From Pochonia chlamydosporia 170 (taxonomy: Eukaryota > Ascomycota > Sordariomycetes > Hypocreales > Clavicipitaceae), in assembly GCF_001653235.2 (NCBI RefSeq), contig NC_035792.1, positions 930,001-994,000 of the forward strand: DNA of 64,000 nt, given 5' to 3'. The notes below the pieces were generated by a model. It was given only the letters and a program-made list of their open reading frames with translations. It had not been told where the DNA came from and did not search any database. Positions 23,192 through 35,277 of the stretch are shown here, piece after piece. Both the position numbers and the translations under genes were made by a program. Position 1 is the first letter of the stretch. Each line of letters opens with the position of its first letter.

Positions 23192-23755
23192 TCATTTCCC
23201 TATCGGCCAGCCGAAAATCATAGTTAGTCCCCGATTTCGTGCTTGTTTCCCCCTGTGCCGTAACTCTACACAGGCGAGGCCCGACAAAACAGCCGCATGG
23301 AAATATTCCAGTTCGAGGTCATTCGAAACGCTCAACATTCCCTCGCTGATGCAGCCAATTTGCTCCTCGCTCTTCATATCGATAAGCTTGATGGTACTTG
23401 AGAATGTCTGCCCTTTCCAGGCCCATCTACCACCTGTGCCTTTTACCATGAGAGTGTTGCCGAAGTGGCCATCTCGATACATAACGCGCCGTGAAATTTC
23501 ATTTCCCTTGATCTCAATTTCGCCAGTGGCCGTTTGGAAAGTGATTTCGCCGAAGGGGTTGTCAGTTGTATGCTGTGTTGCTTGGCCAGTGAAGACTGAA
23601 AGTTTGGGATTGGCAGTGTCGCGAATCGCGATGAAAGATGGTTGTGTGGAATTTGGGTCGCTGAGTTGGTAACCAGTCTTTGTTTCTGTGATGTGTAATT
23701 GCCTCATCGGGGGTTTGAGGGTTGATGTCATCGACAATATGTCGCTCTGTGACAT
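23192..23755 (-). CDS. small conserved-looking protein, possible tubby C-terminal/LURP-one-like fold
   Basis: A single uninterrupted frame of 187 aa starts at a true ATG (23755) and ends 185 bp from the convergent kinase gene. The protein alternates polar and hydrophobic residues in a beta-rich pattern (RQLHITETKTGYQLSD, PSFIAIRDTANPKLSVF, GHFGNTLMVKGTGGRWAWKG, DLELEYFHAAVLSGLACVEL). Repeated strands around a helix ending in a basic tail recall the tubby C-like domain of scramblase and LURP-one-related proteins. That match is by pattern only and not certain. No signal peptide and no clear catalytic motif. Likely a real gene because of length, ATG and composition; function unknown. Confidence 0.6.
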   Translation of the reverse strand: MSQSDILSMTSTLKPPMRQLHITETKTGYQLSDPNSTQPSFIAIRDTANPKLSVFTGQATQHTTDNPFGEITFQTATGEIEIKGNEISRRVMYRDGHFGNTLMVKGTGGRWAWKGQTFSSTIKLIDMKSEEQIGCISEGMLSVSNDLELEYFHAAVLSGLACVELRHRGKQARNRGLTMIFGWPIGK

Positions 23756-26700
23756 ATTTTACTGAGAGTGGAATTGGGTAGTTGCGATAATGAAACACTA
23801 GGGAATCCCAATCGTTTGGATGCTTTCGGGGGGGGTTGCTTTTTGGTAAGTTTCGCGATATTGTTCGACTCCAGATTCATGCTTTAATACGTCAAATTAC
23901 TCGCCACCAGCATTTGCCATGAAAATGGTATTAATATGCTATACAGATGCTAAATTGGCTGCCTGGCTTGGTGTAATCTACCTTTTGAAACCAACAAACT
24001 GCGAATTGTTGCAGAGGCTATGCATGTTAGCTCGCTGAGACGAGGCAAACTAGGCGTAGTCGAATAATCTCACTTGCAGATCTGCCATCTTTTGGGATCA
24101 CTGCCCTGGTGCAGGCATTTGACAGCCATGGATTGACAGGCTGACAAGGTATGACATAATGTCATCTGAGGACGCAACCAAATAGAAACTTGGAAATTCG
24201 GCATTTTATCCCTCTTGTGTAAAGGGCTATGAGCAAATCATGTCTCTGCGTTGTCAATTCCTCCATACTGAGTGTGCTTCACTAATATTGTAAAGTCCAT
24301 AATGCCGACCTGCTAAAATAACTCGAAGGGAGCAATTTATATCAATTGTTCAAAGGGTCTGCCGTTAGAAACTATGTCTCTGCAGTTAGTTTTGCCTCTC
24401 GTTGGTTGTGCTGATAGCTCCAGAACACCTTGGGTAGCCTGGCAATACTCTTTATGCCATGGCAATTATAGTTCGAGTACCAAATTTCCATCGTTTTTAT
24501 GCATAATCAATTACTGCAACCTTGCTAGCTCTTTAAAACATGTCTTTAGAGCGTAGAGCAAAGCCGACCGTACCAGTTAGTGCTGGTTTGGCCAGAATCA
24601 ATTACATAGTTTACGGGGATGTCATTACACCATTCAGCCATCACTATTTCTGGAAAACTGTTAGTTTCCGATATCATAATATATTGGCTTTCGTTCAATG
24701 TCACGGTTGTTAGTAACTGATTTTAATGTCCTGCTGCGCAACTCAGTTCATGTCAGGATGGATAGTAAAACAACTAGACGCAGAGTCCCGGATGTTGGCG
24801 TACATTCAGCTCTTTTGAACAAACTTTCATAAATGCTTGACGGGTTCCCTTTCGCTCAGGCTCAAATGGTAAGACGTCAAATCACGGCAAAGGCCACATC
24901 TCGCCGTGGTGAGGTCTCGGCCCTACCGGACAGGCTTCCCATCAGTTACGCACTTCTTCAAGTTTCCGTCAAACCGGGACAGATTGCTCCCGCACTCGTC
25001 TCGATAGCAAAACATGGTGTCATTTACAGGCATTTGTGCTCCCGGATTTGGCAGTGACTCTAACGGGAGATAGTGACATCCTAAGAGCCAAGAGGTCGAT
25101 CGCTCTCGTGGGAACACGTCTGACTATCATTATCTTCATGTTTCTTTGTACGAGCAACGTTGTTGACAGGTCATATAATGCACTCAGCTGGCCACATCAG
25201 GCTACATTTTGTCCTGTTCGCTTTAGTGTTCATATACAATACGCAAGTTGACGGATGCTCCAATATCTTGGTTGAACTATATTTAGAGCTGAGTTCATAC
25301 TTTTCTAAAAAGAAAAAGAAAATTGAGATGATATAGCCATTTACCGCGTAGACATCTTGATTATTTGTAGACTCGCAAAGTCTGTGTTGCGTTCAACTGC
25401 TTGGAGAACTGGTTGATGACAGAGACTATTGGAGGTCCCTGCATTTGTCGATGCTGTGGGTGTGCGAGATGAGCATGATGGTTATGTCCTCACATGATCT
25501 GATGATACGAACCAGTACGTACAGAATGGAAACCCAGCAGCGCTTGGTGGCATTCATTTATGAATTCTGACAACCAGTTACAGTAACCTCGGTGGCTCTC
25601 TGGGCACTAATAGACAACTCCCTCGACCTATGCTATTGTTCAACTGCCGATCAACCAACAAAAGCTTCAAACACCGATCCGAGTCGCATCACCGGACATA
25701 AACCACCAACAGTATCCATGTTCAACGTGGCTGATCAATGGACAACTTGGACACGATCACTGCCCAATGCTCGCCTCGTATCGAGCCACGTCTTCCACGA
25801 CACTAAAAGGGCCCTATCGAGCGGCCACTAGTTGCTAGCCAGACGATGATCCTCTCGCCTGATATCTCTTACCTAACCTGGCATCAGAGCTACCCCAAAA
25901 GAGTTGCTGTTGAGTTGGTCAGTGAAGCTATCCTCCCCATGTCAATGGCGCATCATGCCCCCAACTCTGGCCAGGCACTATTCAGCTTCACTCTTGGCCC
26001 TGGCCAGCACAGCCGCCCTCATCATGCACATGTCAAGATGCCCCAGGCCATTCATTCTCGTCCCGCATGAGAAAGCTCCATACCGAAGCTGGGGAAAAGC
26101 CCCTCATGGCCTCATCTGGCGGCCTCAGAGAAATCCAATCATTCTCAGCCACCGTGGCCGCTTCTCGGGGACGAACCCGTTGTCGAAGCCCTGTCGTTGA
26201 CCCTGTCATTGAGCAAGCGTGAGGCGATCCCATGCAGCATTTCAGTATTTGCCAGGGGTCCGTTCGCCCTGAGAGCATTTCATTGACACAAAACTTGGTC
26301 CAGCTTGTGGTCCCATCTTTTGTTTTCCCCTCATTCAAACCCCTGGCCTGTTGTTTTTATCTGCCCCTCCATCAAAGTTCGAGACATTTGGCGGGGAAGA
26401 AAGGAAAGCATGGGATCAATAGGACGACAGAGCTCGCAAACAAATCGGCCAAGAGGAGACTTTACAGATCCACCGTTGGCTTCAGCTTCTCCATTTGCCG
26501 GAGGAGAATGAATGCTCGAAATCCTTTCCCCCCTGCAGTGCTGTCTGGCACAGCTCCGCGATGCAGGTCCATGTGGTCGCGGAAACTGCGGCCATGTCCA
26601 CCAACGAAATGGCGAAATATGCATCGTTGTTTTGCCGAACGAAGCCAGCATGGTAAGCCCTTCTCATGCAGCCAGCGGGGGGGCCCATCATGCAATAGAG

Positions 26701-27619
26701 CGTGTATTATGCTGCCCGAGCATGATGCTTGCTGGGCTCCCGCTCCCTCTACGTGTAGGCACGGAGGTGTTGACGTGAGCACCAGGCTGGTCAAGTGGGA
26801 ATTGTTCATCCAACCAGTACAGGTGAGGCTTCCCAGTTTTGAAGATGCCGATGGCCCTCAGCAACCAAGATTCCGGCAGGCTTTGGATAGTTGGGCCACA
26901 AGGCATCTTTTCCAATGTCCATCCGCTATCGTGGGTGATTGATCACCAGTAGCCTGACGAATAGACGGCAATGCCCATGCGCCCGGCAGGGAAGCAAAGC
27001 TCCATGCAGTGTGATAATGTCCCAGGTTGGGTAGCTGTCGATAGTCGAGGAGAGACAACCATGAACGACCACATGGTGTGGCTGCCAGCCAAGTCAGTTT
27101 AGCGTCGTCGCTGCTTTTGTATTGTGAAGGCCAAGAATTAGGCCGCTCTTTTGGCTTTGACAGAACCCAACAAACGGAAGCCCTTTTGGGGAGGGTTTCA
27201 AACGGATGAGCTGAGCTGCCAAAACGGTTCTTCAAGGGCGAGATGTGAGTGGGCTTGAGTCCACTAGTTTTCTGCTTTACCAGACGGGAAGTTTGGAGCA
27301 AAGTCCCTGCCATAGACATAATTGAGTCCAAGAGTCTCTAGACAACTATTTACTCTCATCAGCCTATCTTCATTGACACTTTCGTTCTCTAGCCGGTTTT
27401 CAACCCATTGCATGGTTTACGTCTTCTCACCTGCCTAACCAAAGTCGCCGATTTATTGAAGAACTAGTTGTAGTAACTAGCAGGATGTCAGACCTAACAA
27501 ACAGGCAATCACCAAGATACGTACGTAGCAATAAACCATTTGAATAAAATTTGTCTCTCAACTTGACAACTTTCAACTCCCAGACTTGATGTCAACAATC
27601 CAAAGTATGATTCGGCATC
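23756..27619. other. long intergenic region, no convincing gene
   Basis: About 3.9 kb. The left half is fairly A/T-rich with many stops in all frames. The right half has moderate-length frames on both strands (e.g. 26232-26942 + and 26858-27331 -) that overlap each other and lack domains, so I treat them as chance. No terminal repeats or recognisable transposon frame were seen. Confidence 0.45.
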
Positions 27620-30600
27620 ATGACGTGTCCCAATGGCAGCGACTGGTCCTTTGGTCCAAAAGTACATTCTGCGTGTCGGCAGTTTGACTTTACCTCTTAC
27701 TTTGAAGATGTCGTCTTTCGGTGCATTCCGGCATCACTGTTTATCCCCGTATCTTGATAGTCGTGTATCAGTTGAATCGCCACTCTAGGAAGACTCTACG
27801 ACTGTGGGATCGGTCCCTCACTATGGAAAGGGACTCATCGGAGCGTGGGCGTTGGCTTATCTTGGGATTGCAGTAAGTTTTCCAGCTACATGGAAGTAAA
27901 GGCACTGATCAACCACAATTAGGTGACAAGTTCTATATATTCGTACCAGAACTTGAGATTCATAATGCGAATCCGTGGCGGGCTCACTGGCCTCATTTAC
28001 GACCACACTCTGCACACTAGACGGGCAGACATGGGCGACATAACAGCAGTGTCTTTGATGGGCATTGATGTCGAACGAATTGCTTCCGGATTACAAATGT
28101 TGAATGAGACTTGGAGCTCTTTACTAGATGTAGCTATTGGATGCTGGCTTCTCGAGCGGCAGTTATCTCTAGCATGCCTAGCACCAGTCATCCTCATCAT
28201 GTGTAAGTCACCAGAAATTAGAACCGCGAGTCCTCAAAGCCAACACCGTCAGTATCCATCGCCGCCACCTCCAAAGTCTCAGCAAACACAAGTTCGGCTC
28301 AGCGCGAATGGATTGAAAAGGTGCAAGAACAGCTCAAAGTCACGTCCGCCATGCTGAGTGACATCAAAGCGGTTAAAATGCTGGGTATTTCACCAGTCAT
28401 GTACACCAGTATCCGGCGTCTACGCACAGATGAGATCAGGACCTCGGGAGTATTTAGAAGGATACTTGTCATCACTATGCTACTTTGTAAGAGAACTCAA
28501 CCTCACTTGACGTCTACCTGCTAATACGTGCCAGCTCTCTCGCCAATCAATCTTGCTCCAGTTGTGACTTTCCCTGTATACGTCATTATTTCGATGTACT
28601 GGAAGAATGAGACGTTATTGACCGCTCAGGCGTTTACGTCAATATCTCTCATCACGCTACTTACCACGCCGGTTATTACTTTTATTCAGAGTATGCCGCA
28701 AGTGGCGCTGTGTATTGGCAGCTTTGACCGGATCCAAGAGTACTGCAACTATAGCAGTGATCCAGACGGTTTGGATGAGCCTCTGAGCGGTTCCGAAGTC
28801 CGACTTGGAGAATTGGATGCGTCTGTTGCGAACAGCAGTCTAGTACTACAGGGCAGCTATGCCTGGGATAAGACAAGCCCACCCTTTCTACAGGATATAG
28901 ATATAAGCATTCCACGAGATACAATCACTGCTGTTATTGGCCCCGTCGGAAACGGAAAGTCAGCCTTTCTAAATGCTCTCTTGGGCGAAATGGTCGCCTC
29001 GCCACTAACCAGTAAAAGCACCAACGCACCCATCCGCGAACCGATCGCCTACTGCACCCAGGAGTCATGGTTAGAAAACAAGACGATTCGCTAAAACATC
29101 ACAAGAGCACTCCTTCATGACGACAGGTGGTACAGGACCGTGAAATGGGCATGTGGTTTAGATCTGGACGTCTCCTCGTTTGATAAACGTGACGAGACTC
29201 GCGTGGGGAGTCAAGGGCTCAATCTAAGCGGTAGACAGAAGCAAAGAATTGTAAGTTACCACCCTCTTATACAACCTGGAAAGCCTTGTTCTAAGAGCTT
29301 TTTTCCATCAGTCATTCGCCCGGGCAGTCTATTACAGGGCACGAATAGTACTCCTTGACGATACGTTCAGCGGTATGGATGCCACGACCGCCCTTCGATT
29401 TTCATCTCGACTACTTGGTCCGGGAGGATTGTTGCAGAAAAACGGCTGTACGGTTATTGTGGCAACTCATAGCAGTTGGTGTATCTCACTTGCCTGTCAG
29501 GTGTTCTAGATCTAACGCTCCTCGGACGCAATAGTACAACTTGCCGATCGTGTCATCGCCCTTAAAGACGGCTGGGTCGTTGAAACGGGAGGAGTTGATG
29601 ACATCATACGCAGTGGTGCCTCTTCTGATATTTCGACAAGAGAACTGTCGCCTGGGGACACCGCTCAACAGACTCTTGATGCAGTCGATTCCAGCAGCCT
29701 GGCTGGCGAATCAGCTGCAAATCTTGAAGATAGCGGTGAAAATGATTTGAGACGCAAACATGGAGACTTGTCCATATACAAATACTGCATCACCAGCTCA
29801 GGGTATGGTGTGTTTGCGTCAACCATGTTCTCAATGGCTGTTTGGATATTCTGCACAGAATCCTCAAGTATGGATCGGAGCGGGCTTCCCTTGTAATTGT
29901 CAATAACTAATAATTGTTTAGCATATGGGTTAAGTGGTGGTCCGAAGCAAATAGCCTGCAGCCTAATAAAAACGTAGTCATGTATTTGGGAATTTACTCA
30001 ATGCTTGGAGTAATGGGCACGCTTGGGGCGACTTTGGCAGCGTGGTAAGATGCCATATATGCTAGTGTGATGTTACAGGAGGACTGGCTGACATTCACCA
30101 AGGACGACTATTATCTCCATCATCTCAAATTCTGCAGAGTCTTTACATTCGGATATGCTCCGCGTTAGCTTGAAGTAAGTGCCCATTGCATCTAGAAACT
30201 CAGTGGCAACTGACAAGGAAAAATAGAGCCACTCTGAAGTTTTTCTCGGCTACAGATAACGGAGATATCTTAAACAGGTGAGCGCACACGACCGATTCCA
30301 CGTCTTTTGTAGACGCATTTTGGGACTCTTTCGACGGTGCTGGTGCAATAGGGTTGCAGAGTCAGCCAAGACATAGAACTGATTGACATTGATCTGCCTT
30401 CGAATTTGATCAACTATACATCCAGTGCGTCACGATTCGTTGGGTAATGCTGTGAAAAGGCTGACAGCTGTATAGCTGCGATGGAGTGTCTCGCCAAAAT
30501 AATCATCATAGCTGTCTCCTCCAAATATCTTGGCATCGCTTTACCTTTCATGGGTGTCACACTCTACTTCCTTCAGCGTTTCAACCTGTACACTTCTCGA

Positions 30601-31901
30601 CAGATTCAACTCTTCGGAGTTGAAGCTAAAGCTCCCCTCTACTCCTCTTTTACCGAAGTGGTCACAGGGGCGCCTACAATTCGAGCATTCGGTTGGCGGC
30701 GCGAATATAAGGAGCGTACCTTTGACATGATCGGTGCCTCGCTTCGGCCAGAATATATGCTCAGCTGCGTACAAGCCTGCTTGGCTTTCGTATTGAAAAT
30801 ATTGACTACAGTTCTTGCGGTTGCCTTGGTCTCTATTTCAATCACACTAAAGGAAAGCTTCAGTGAAGGAAGTGTAGGTGTCAGTCTCGTCATGGTTGTA
30901 GGCTTTGGTGAGACCTTGGTTCGGCTTATACAGAGCTGGACGAGACTTGAGTCCAGCATAGGGGCTGTGTCCAGAGTGAGGCGCTTTGTAGAAGACACGG
31001 AATCGGAGGAAGTTGGTTCAATGCCAATTTCCAAGCCACCGAGCTGGCCGCAAGCTGGCTCAGTGAACAGCAGCAATTTTACTGCAACTTATGAGTATGC
31101 GGGTCGCGAAGTTTTAATAATCACACGAGGGGCTTACTCTATGCGTGACGTAGGGCCGGTTCTGCGCCAGTGAGTCGGAACATTTCGCTTTCCATTCAAA
31201 CTGGCCACCATGTGGCAATCTGTGGTCGATCTGGCAGCGAAACGAGCTCGCTGCTGTTGAGTTTTCTCAAAATGGTCAACGTCACACATGGTAGTATTAG
31301 TATCGACGGTGTGGACATTTGCAAGTTGGCCAATGAAGACCTCCACTCGTCGATTAGTGTTGTCACTCAGGAAGCCTTCTTAACAACAGATTCTCTACGC
31401 CAAAACGTAGATCCGATGAGTATTGCGAGAGATGGTGAAATCACTGAGGCTTTGAGCCGTGTAGGAATCTGGCCAACTGTGAGAGATCACGGCGGCCTGG
31501 ACCCAGCTCTGGATCATGCTTCATGGTCTACAGGCCAGAAGCACTTACTCTTTTTCGCAAGAGCCATTGTAAAGAAGTGAAAAATTCTAGTCCTTGACGA
31601 ATGCATGAGCCAGTAAGTTTGATGCCACGGACCTGAATGCTGATTCTGGCTGTGCTGCAGCGTGGACTCGGTCACAGAGGTAGCGATGCAAGATATTATT
31701 AACACCGAATTCGAGGCATACACTGTGATATCAGTAGTGCATCGACTCACCAATGTTGCTGTGTATGACAGGGTTGCGTTGTTGAATAATGGCTCACTGG
31801 GAGAGTATGACGAACCTTCCAAACTTCTAGCTCGTCCTTCGAAGTTTGGAGACCTTCATAAGAGCCACGAAGCGGCCAATGATGACGGCAGGCGTATGTA
31901 A
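27620..31901 (+). pseudogene. decayed ABCC-type (MRP-like) ABC transporter
   Basis: A fungal ABCC multidrug transporter remnant. The start (27620) gives the typical N-terminus (CPNGSDWSFGP, CRQFDFTSYFED), then stops at TGA 27755. Homology resumes at about 27795 within TMD1 (GKGLIGAWALAYLGIA), so most of TMD0 and part of TMD1 are missing. NBD1 keeps Walker A (GPVGNGKSAFLNALLGE) but has a TAA at 29092 (NKTIR*NI) and a damaged signature (LSGRQKQRI instead of LSGGQ); Walker B RIVLLDDTFSGMD remains. TMD2 follows at 30481-31173, with a frameshift near 31170. NBD2 has lost the Walker A Gly-Lys (GRSGSETSS), its signature is degenerate (WSTGQKHL), and a TGA lies at 31578 just before Walker B (KILVLDECMS). 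It ends at a stop at 31901. Several independent lesions make function very unlikely. Confidence 0.9.
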
Positions 31902-34900
31902 GAGCAGTTGATTTCATTGATTTGATTTTTGAACTTGTCGGCGCTCGACTGCTATGGCAGGATTGAATACTTCGCCGTTTTGGCACCAACGACTGCTTCT
32001 GGTCCGTCAGATACGGTGTTCATGCCATGGCTAGTGTGTGCCTAACGAGTCGTACCTTGTCCAAAGCCATGACGAGGGCTCTCCGCTGTAAAAGCGGCAT
32101 CAGCCCAGGCACCCATCCAATAATAGTTTCACCACCCTGGTCGTCATTCTGCATCATAATGGTATTACTGAACTTGTCCAAGTGCAGGTGGTCGCTCAAG
32201 AAGGCGCTGATCCGAGTGGAAGAAGCGGGCCAGTATTGCAGATGGCACTCTCGTGACGAGCGTGGGCATGACAGCTGATGTCCAAAGCGAATCTCGTTGT
32301 GGCCAGGGGCGGGCCGGGACGATGTTGCGTTGTATTTTGCTTTCGAGACGACGCCAGCAACTCAATTTGGTCTATGCCGATGCCCACCCTGAGGACGTTG
32401 AGTGGTCCAACATGAATAGCCTTCTGCGCGGGAAGCGGTCGAAAAACCAAATGGGTGCCTGGATTGGCCTGGCTCGACTTGACTCGCCCTATCCTTTGCA
32501 AGGCTGTAGTTATTCGAGATACTCCGTAGCTTGATGGTGATTGAGAGGCCGTCTTTGGAGTTTGACCCGTTTGGTGTTGCCGGAGCAGGCTTCCCATTTT
32601 CAAATTCAACCACTCAAACAATTGAGGGCAGGTTCCTTCCGTTTCTGTTTCGCACGACAAGCACACCAGTCGTGCCTTCCCATCGAGCTTCCTCAGCCTA
32701 ATCTTGCTTGCTTGCAGTTTTGGGTCGTTGGTCTTGAGATTTTCAGTTTCCACCTCCTCTTCCTACTGCCAGACTCTTCTTCTCTTCTTCTCCAGCTGCG
32801 TTCCGTCGACCCCAGACTCCTTGAGCTCGCCGCCATTATCGACGATATAATCAATTCTCAATCTGGTTCCTCTCTTCTTAATCGAGACTTTCTCCGTTCA
32901 CCTGGACCTTGCTCTTTCCCCACCAAAGACGCCATTCGTGTGGAGAGACAAGACACGGTCGTCTAAACCGGCTGGAGCAATTGGATCCCGCCTCATTGCT
33001 GTCGACTTTGTTCCCCATACTCTTCTCACCGCTTGTCCCTACGTGCAGCTCAGTCCGTCACCGGGTCAATCATAAGCTGTCCCTTCAAGCAACAGATCCG
33101 ACAACATAAACAATTGGCATCAGCATCGCGTTTCTTTTTGCATTGCGACTCTATCATCGTCTTGTTTTACCTCGACCGGTTGTCAAGTGCTTGGGCTGCT
33201 GAAAGAAGTGCCTGGGCTACCTAAGACAGGATCTGGTTGATCCGTTCTTACACGCAGGACTCGGCAGGCGAACATTGATTGGATTCCACATTCGACTCTG
33301 TTTTCTGACCACTTGGGACTCGACTTGCCACCACCATCTTCCGCGAAAACGGACAACATCTGGACGCCAACTCACCAGCTAACACACCACCAACACGCAC
33401 TGGCTCAGGACCACATTGTTGGCTGCCAATTGTCTCCGACCATCACCAGCCACACAAGCACGTTCTGGTGACCTCCAGGCGTCTCCTGCACCTTCGTTTG
33501 GAAGCCTCGGCGGCAATCGAACACCAACGAGTTGTTTTCGGCTTTGTCAGGCCATTACCAAAGTTTCGACTGTGCTGACTCTCACCCCTTCCTTCGGTGT
33601 CATCGCTTTTGCTGAGTCACCTGTCATTCGCTGCGGCTTAGACATCAGACATCACAGCATCATCGGGTCATTTCATCTTGGTTTTGGGACAACATCCGCT
33701 TGGATCGGCAGCCCCATTTGGTTACCTTCTCGTCCCTCACTCCATTCGAACGACTCGCACTGCTGCTCAGTGCTCCCACAGGCAACAACAGGAACTGCCG
33801 GGTGCGATTCCCTGCCTGCAGGCTCTGCTTCTGTTCTTTTCGTTTTCCACAACGCAGGCCGCCCGTTCTGAAAGCTTTGGCTAGCGAGTCTAGCCCGCTC
33901 CACCACTGGAGACAGCATCCAGGGGTACGAGTTCCGGTACATCTGCAGCCACGCGTCTCGCCACCAAAATCATCGTACCCCTCGTGTCTCCGCTTTTTCG
34001 GACCGCCCGCGCCACTTCCGGCACCCAAGAAAGGACGGAAGCCAAGTGTGCGACGTACCACGACTAAGTTGACCATCTCACTCAATCCAGCCACGCTCCT
34101 TGGCTTGGCTGTGCTGTTCTGAATCGGTGTGAGAGTGTCAGGGTGTGTGTGTGAGTGAATTCCTCTGGGTGAGTGCTCTGATCCCCATCCATGAGTCTGC
34201 GGCCATTTGTGTCAGAAAGGATACCGCGGGAATCAACGGGCTGCTTTCTGTTGCAGTCAAGACTGTCCCTCTTCTTCTTTCCTGTTCCTTGAACTGCATC
34301 TTTGGCGGACCAATCATTGACAATAGTGATTTACTAGGATTTTTTTACGTCTCTGTCTGCCTTTGTCATTGCATTCTGTCGCCTTCTCCGACAGAGTCCG
34401 ACGGCGCCGGGCAATAAATCAGTCGGAGACGGCGTCCCTACAGTCATTGAACTTTCACAAAGGCCAAACTTCGTTCAACCCACCATTCTCGTGAGCGTGA
34501 GCGAGTGAGCTGTTACTTACGCCAAGCGAAATACAAACAAGCTTTGAACATTCCCGTCACCGCGATCAATTCGACGGCCTCCGCATTTCACGGTCTCACC
34601 CACCGCCATCAGCTGAGCACTGTGACCGACTTTGCGTCTTCACTGGACCACCAACAACCCTCCCAGTCTCCATCCAAGGACCCTCAGTCCTGCCACCATC
34701 CCACTCTGCAGGGTGGACCGCTTCCTCGCCATCCACTGGACAGGACCGCCCCGCCTCACCAGACTGGTGTCTGATCCTGCCCCCCATCCAAGTCCACTGA
34801 CTCTCCGACGAATCGCAGTCGCTGAATCCCCCTGGCCGCCCGTGACCTCATCACCCTCTTCAAACGGAACTCCAGTCGAACACCAACCACCAGAGACTTC

Positions 34901-35277
34901 CGTGGTGCTTGCGCATCTCGCAACGGAGACCCAAGGTTGCGGCCCTGCTCCTTTCCTCACTCTCATCCAGGACAGCTGGCAGCTACTTTTCGGTATCATC
35001 TGTACTTCTATTGGGACTGTGAAGACCGCTGGCCTGTCTTAACTGCACAGTCGCTGGGGTTCGACAGTGAACTTGGCCGCTAGCTGAACAGAGAATTCAC
35101 GCTCCTGTGAACTGTTCGCCACCGCAAACAGCCGAGGATATAAACACAGCTTGCTTCGGAGAACCTGCCGCCCTTTCGATGCTACAGAGTCTACTCTTCC
35201 ACTAAATCCCGATTCTGGACGGTAACGGTCATCTTTGAGGATTCCTTCTCAAAGCTCACAACTCTTGCTACTTCACC
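31902..35277. other. long intergenic/5' leader region of the J-domain gene
   Basis: About 3.4 kb. From about 32540 to 35277 the plus strand is strongly C/T-rich, with many short plus-strand frames of Ser/Pro/Leu composition (e.g. 33416-33871, 33700-34122, 34632-35042). These lack domains and are best read as chance frames or upstream ORFs in a long leader. A short GT run (GTGTGTGTGTGAG) lies at about 34142-34155. Confidence 0.45.

Noticed and set aside
26232..27331. Overlapping frames on both strands (26232-26942 +, 26858-27331 -)
   Set aside because: They overlap each other, lack a recognised domain and have no splice context that would extend them.
33220..33245. ATCTGGTTGATCC resembling the start of 18S rRNA
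   Set aside because: Only about 13 bases agree and no rRNA sequence follows.
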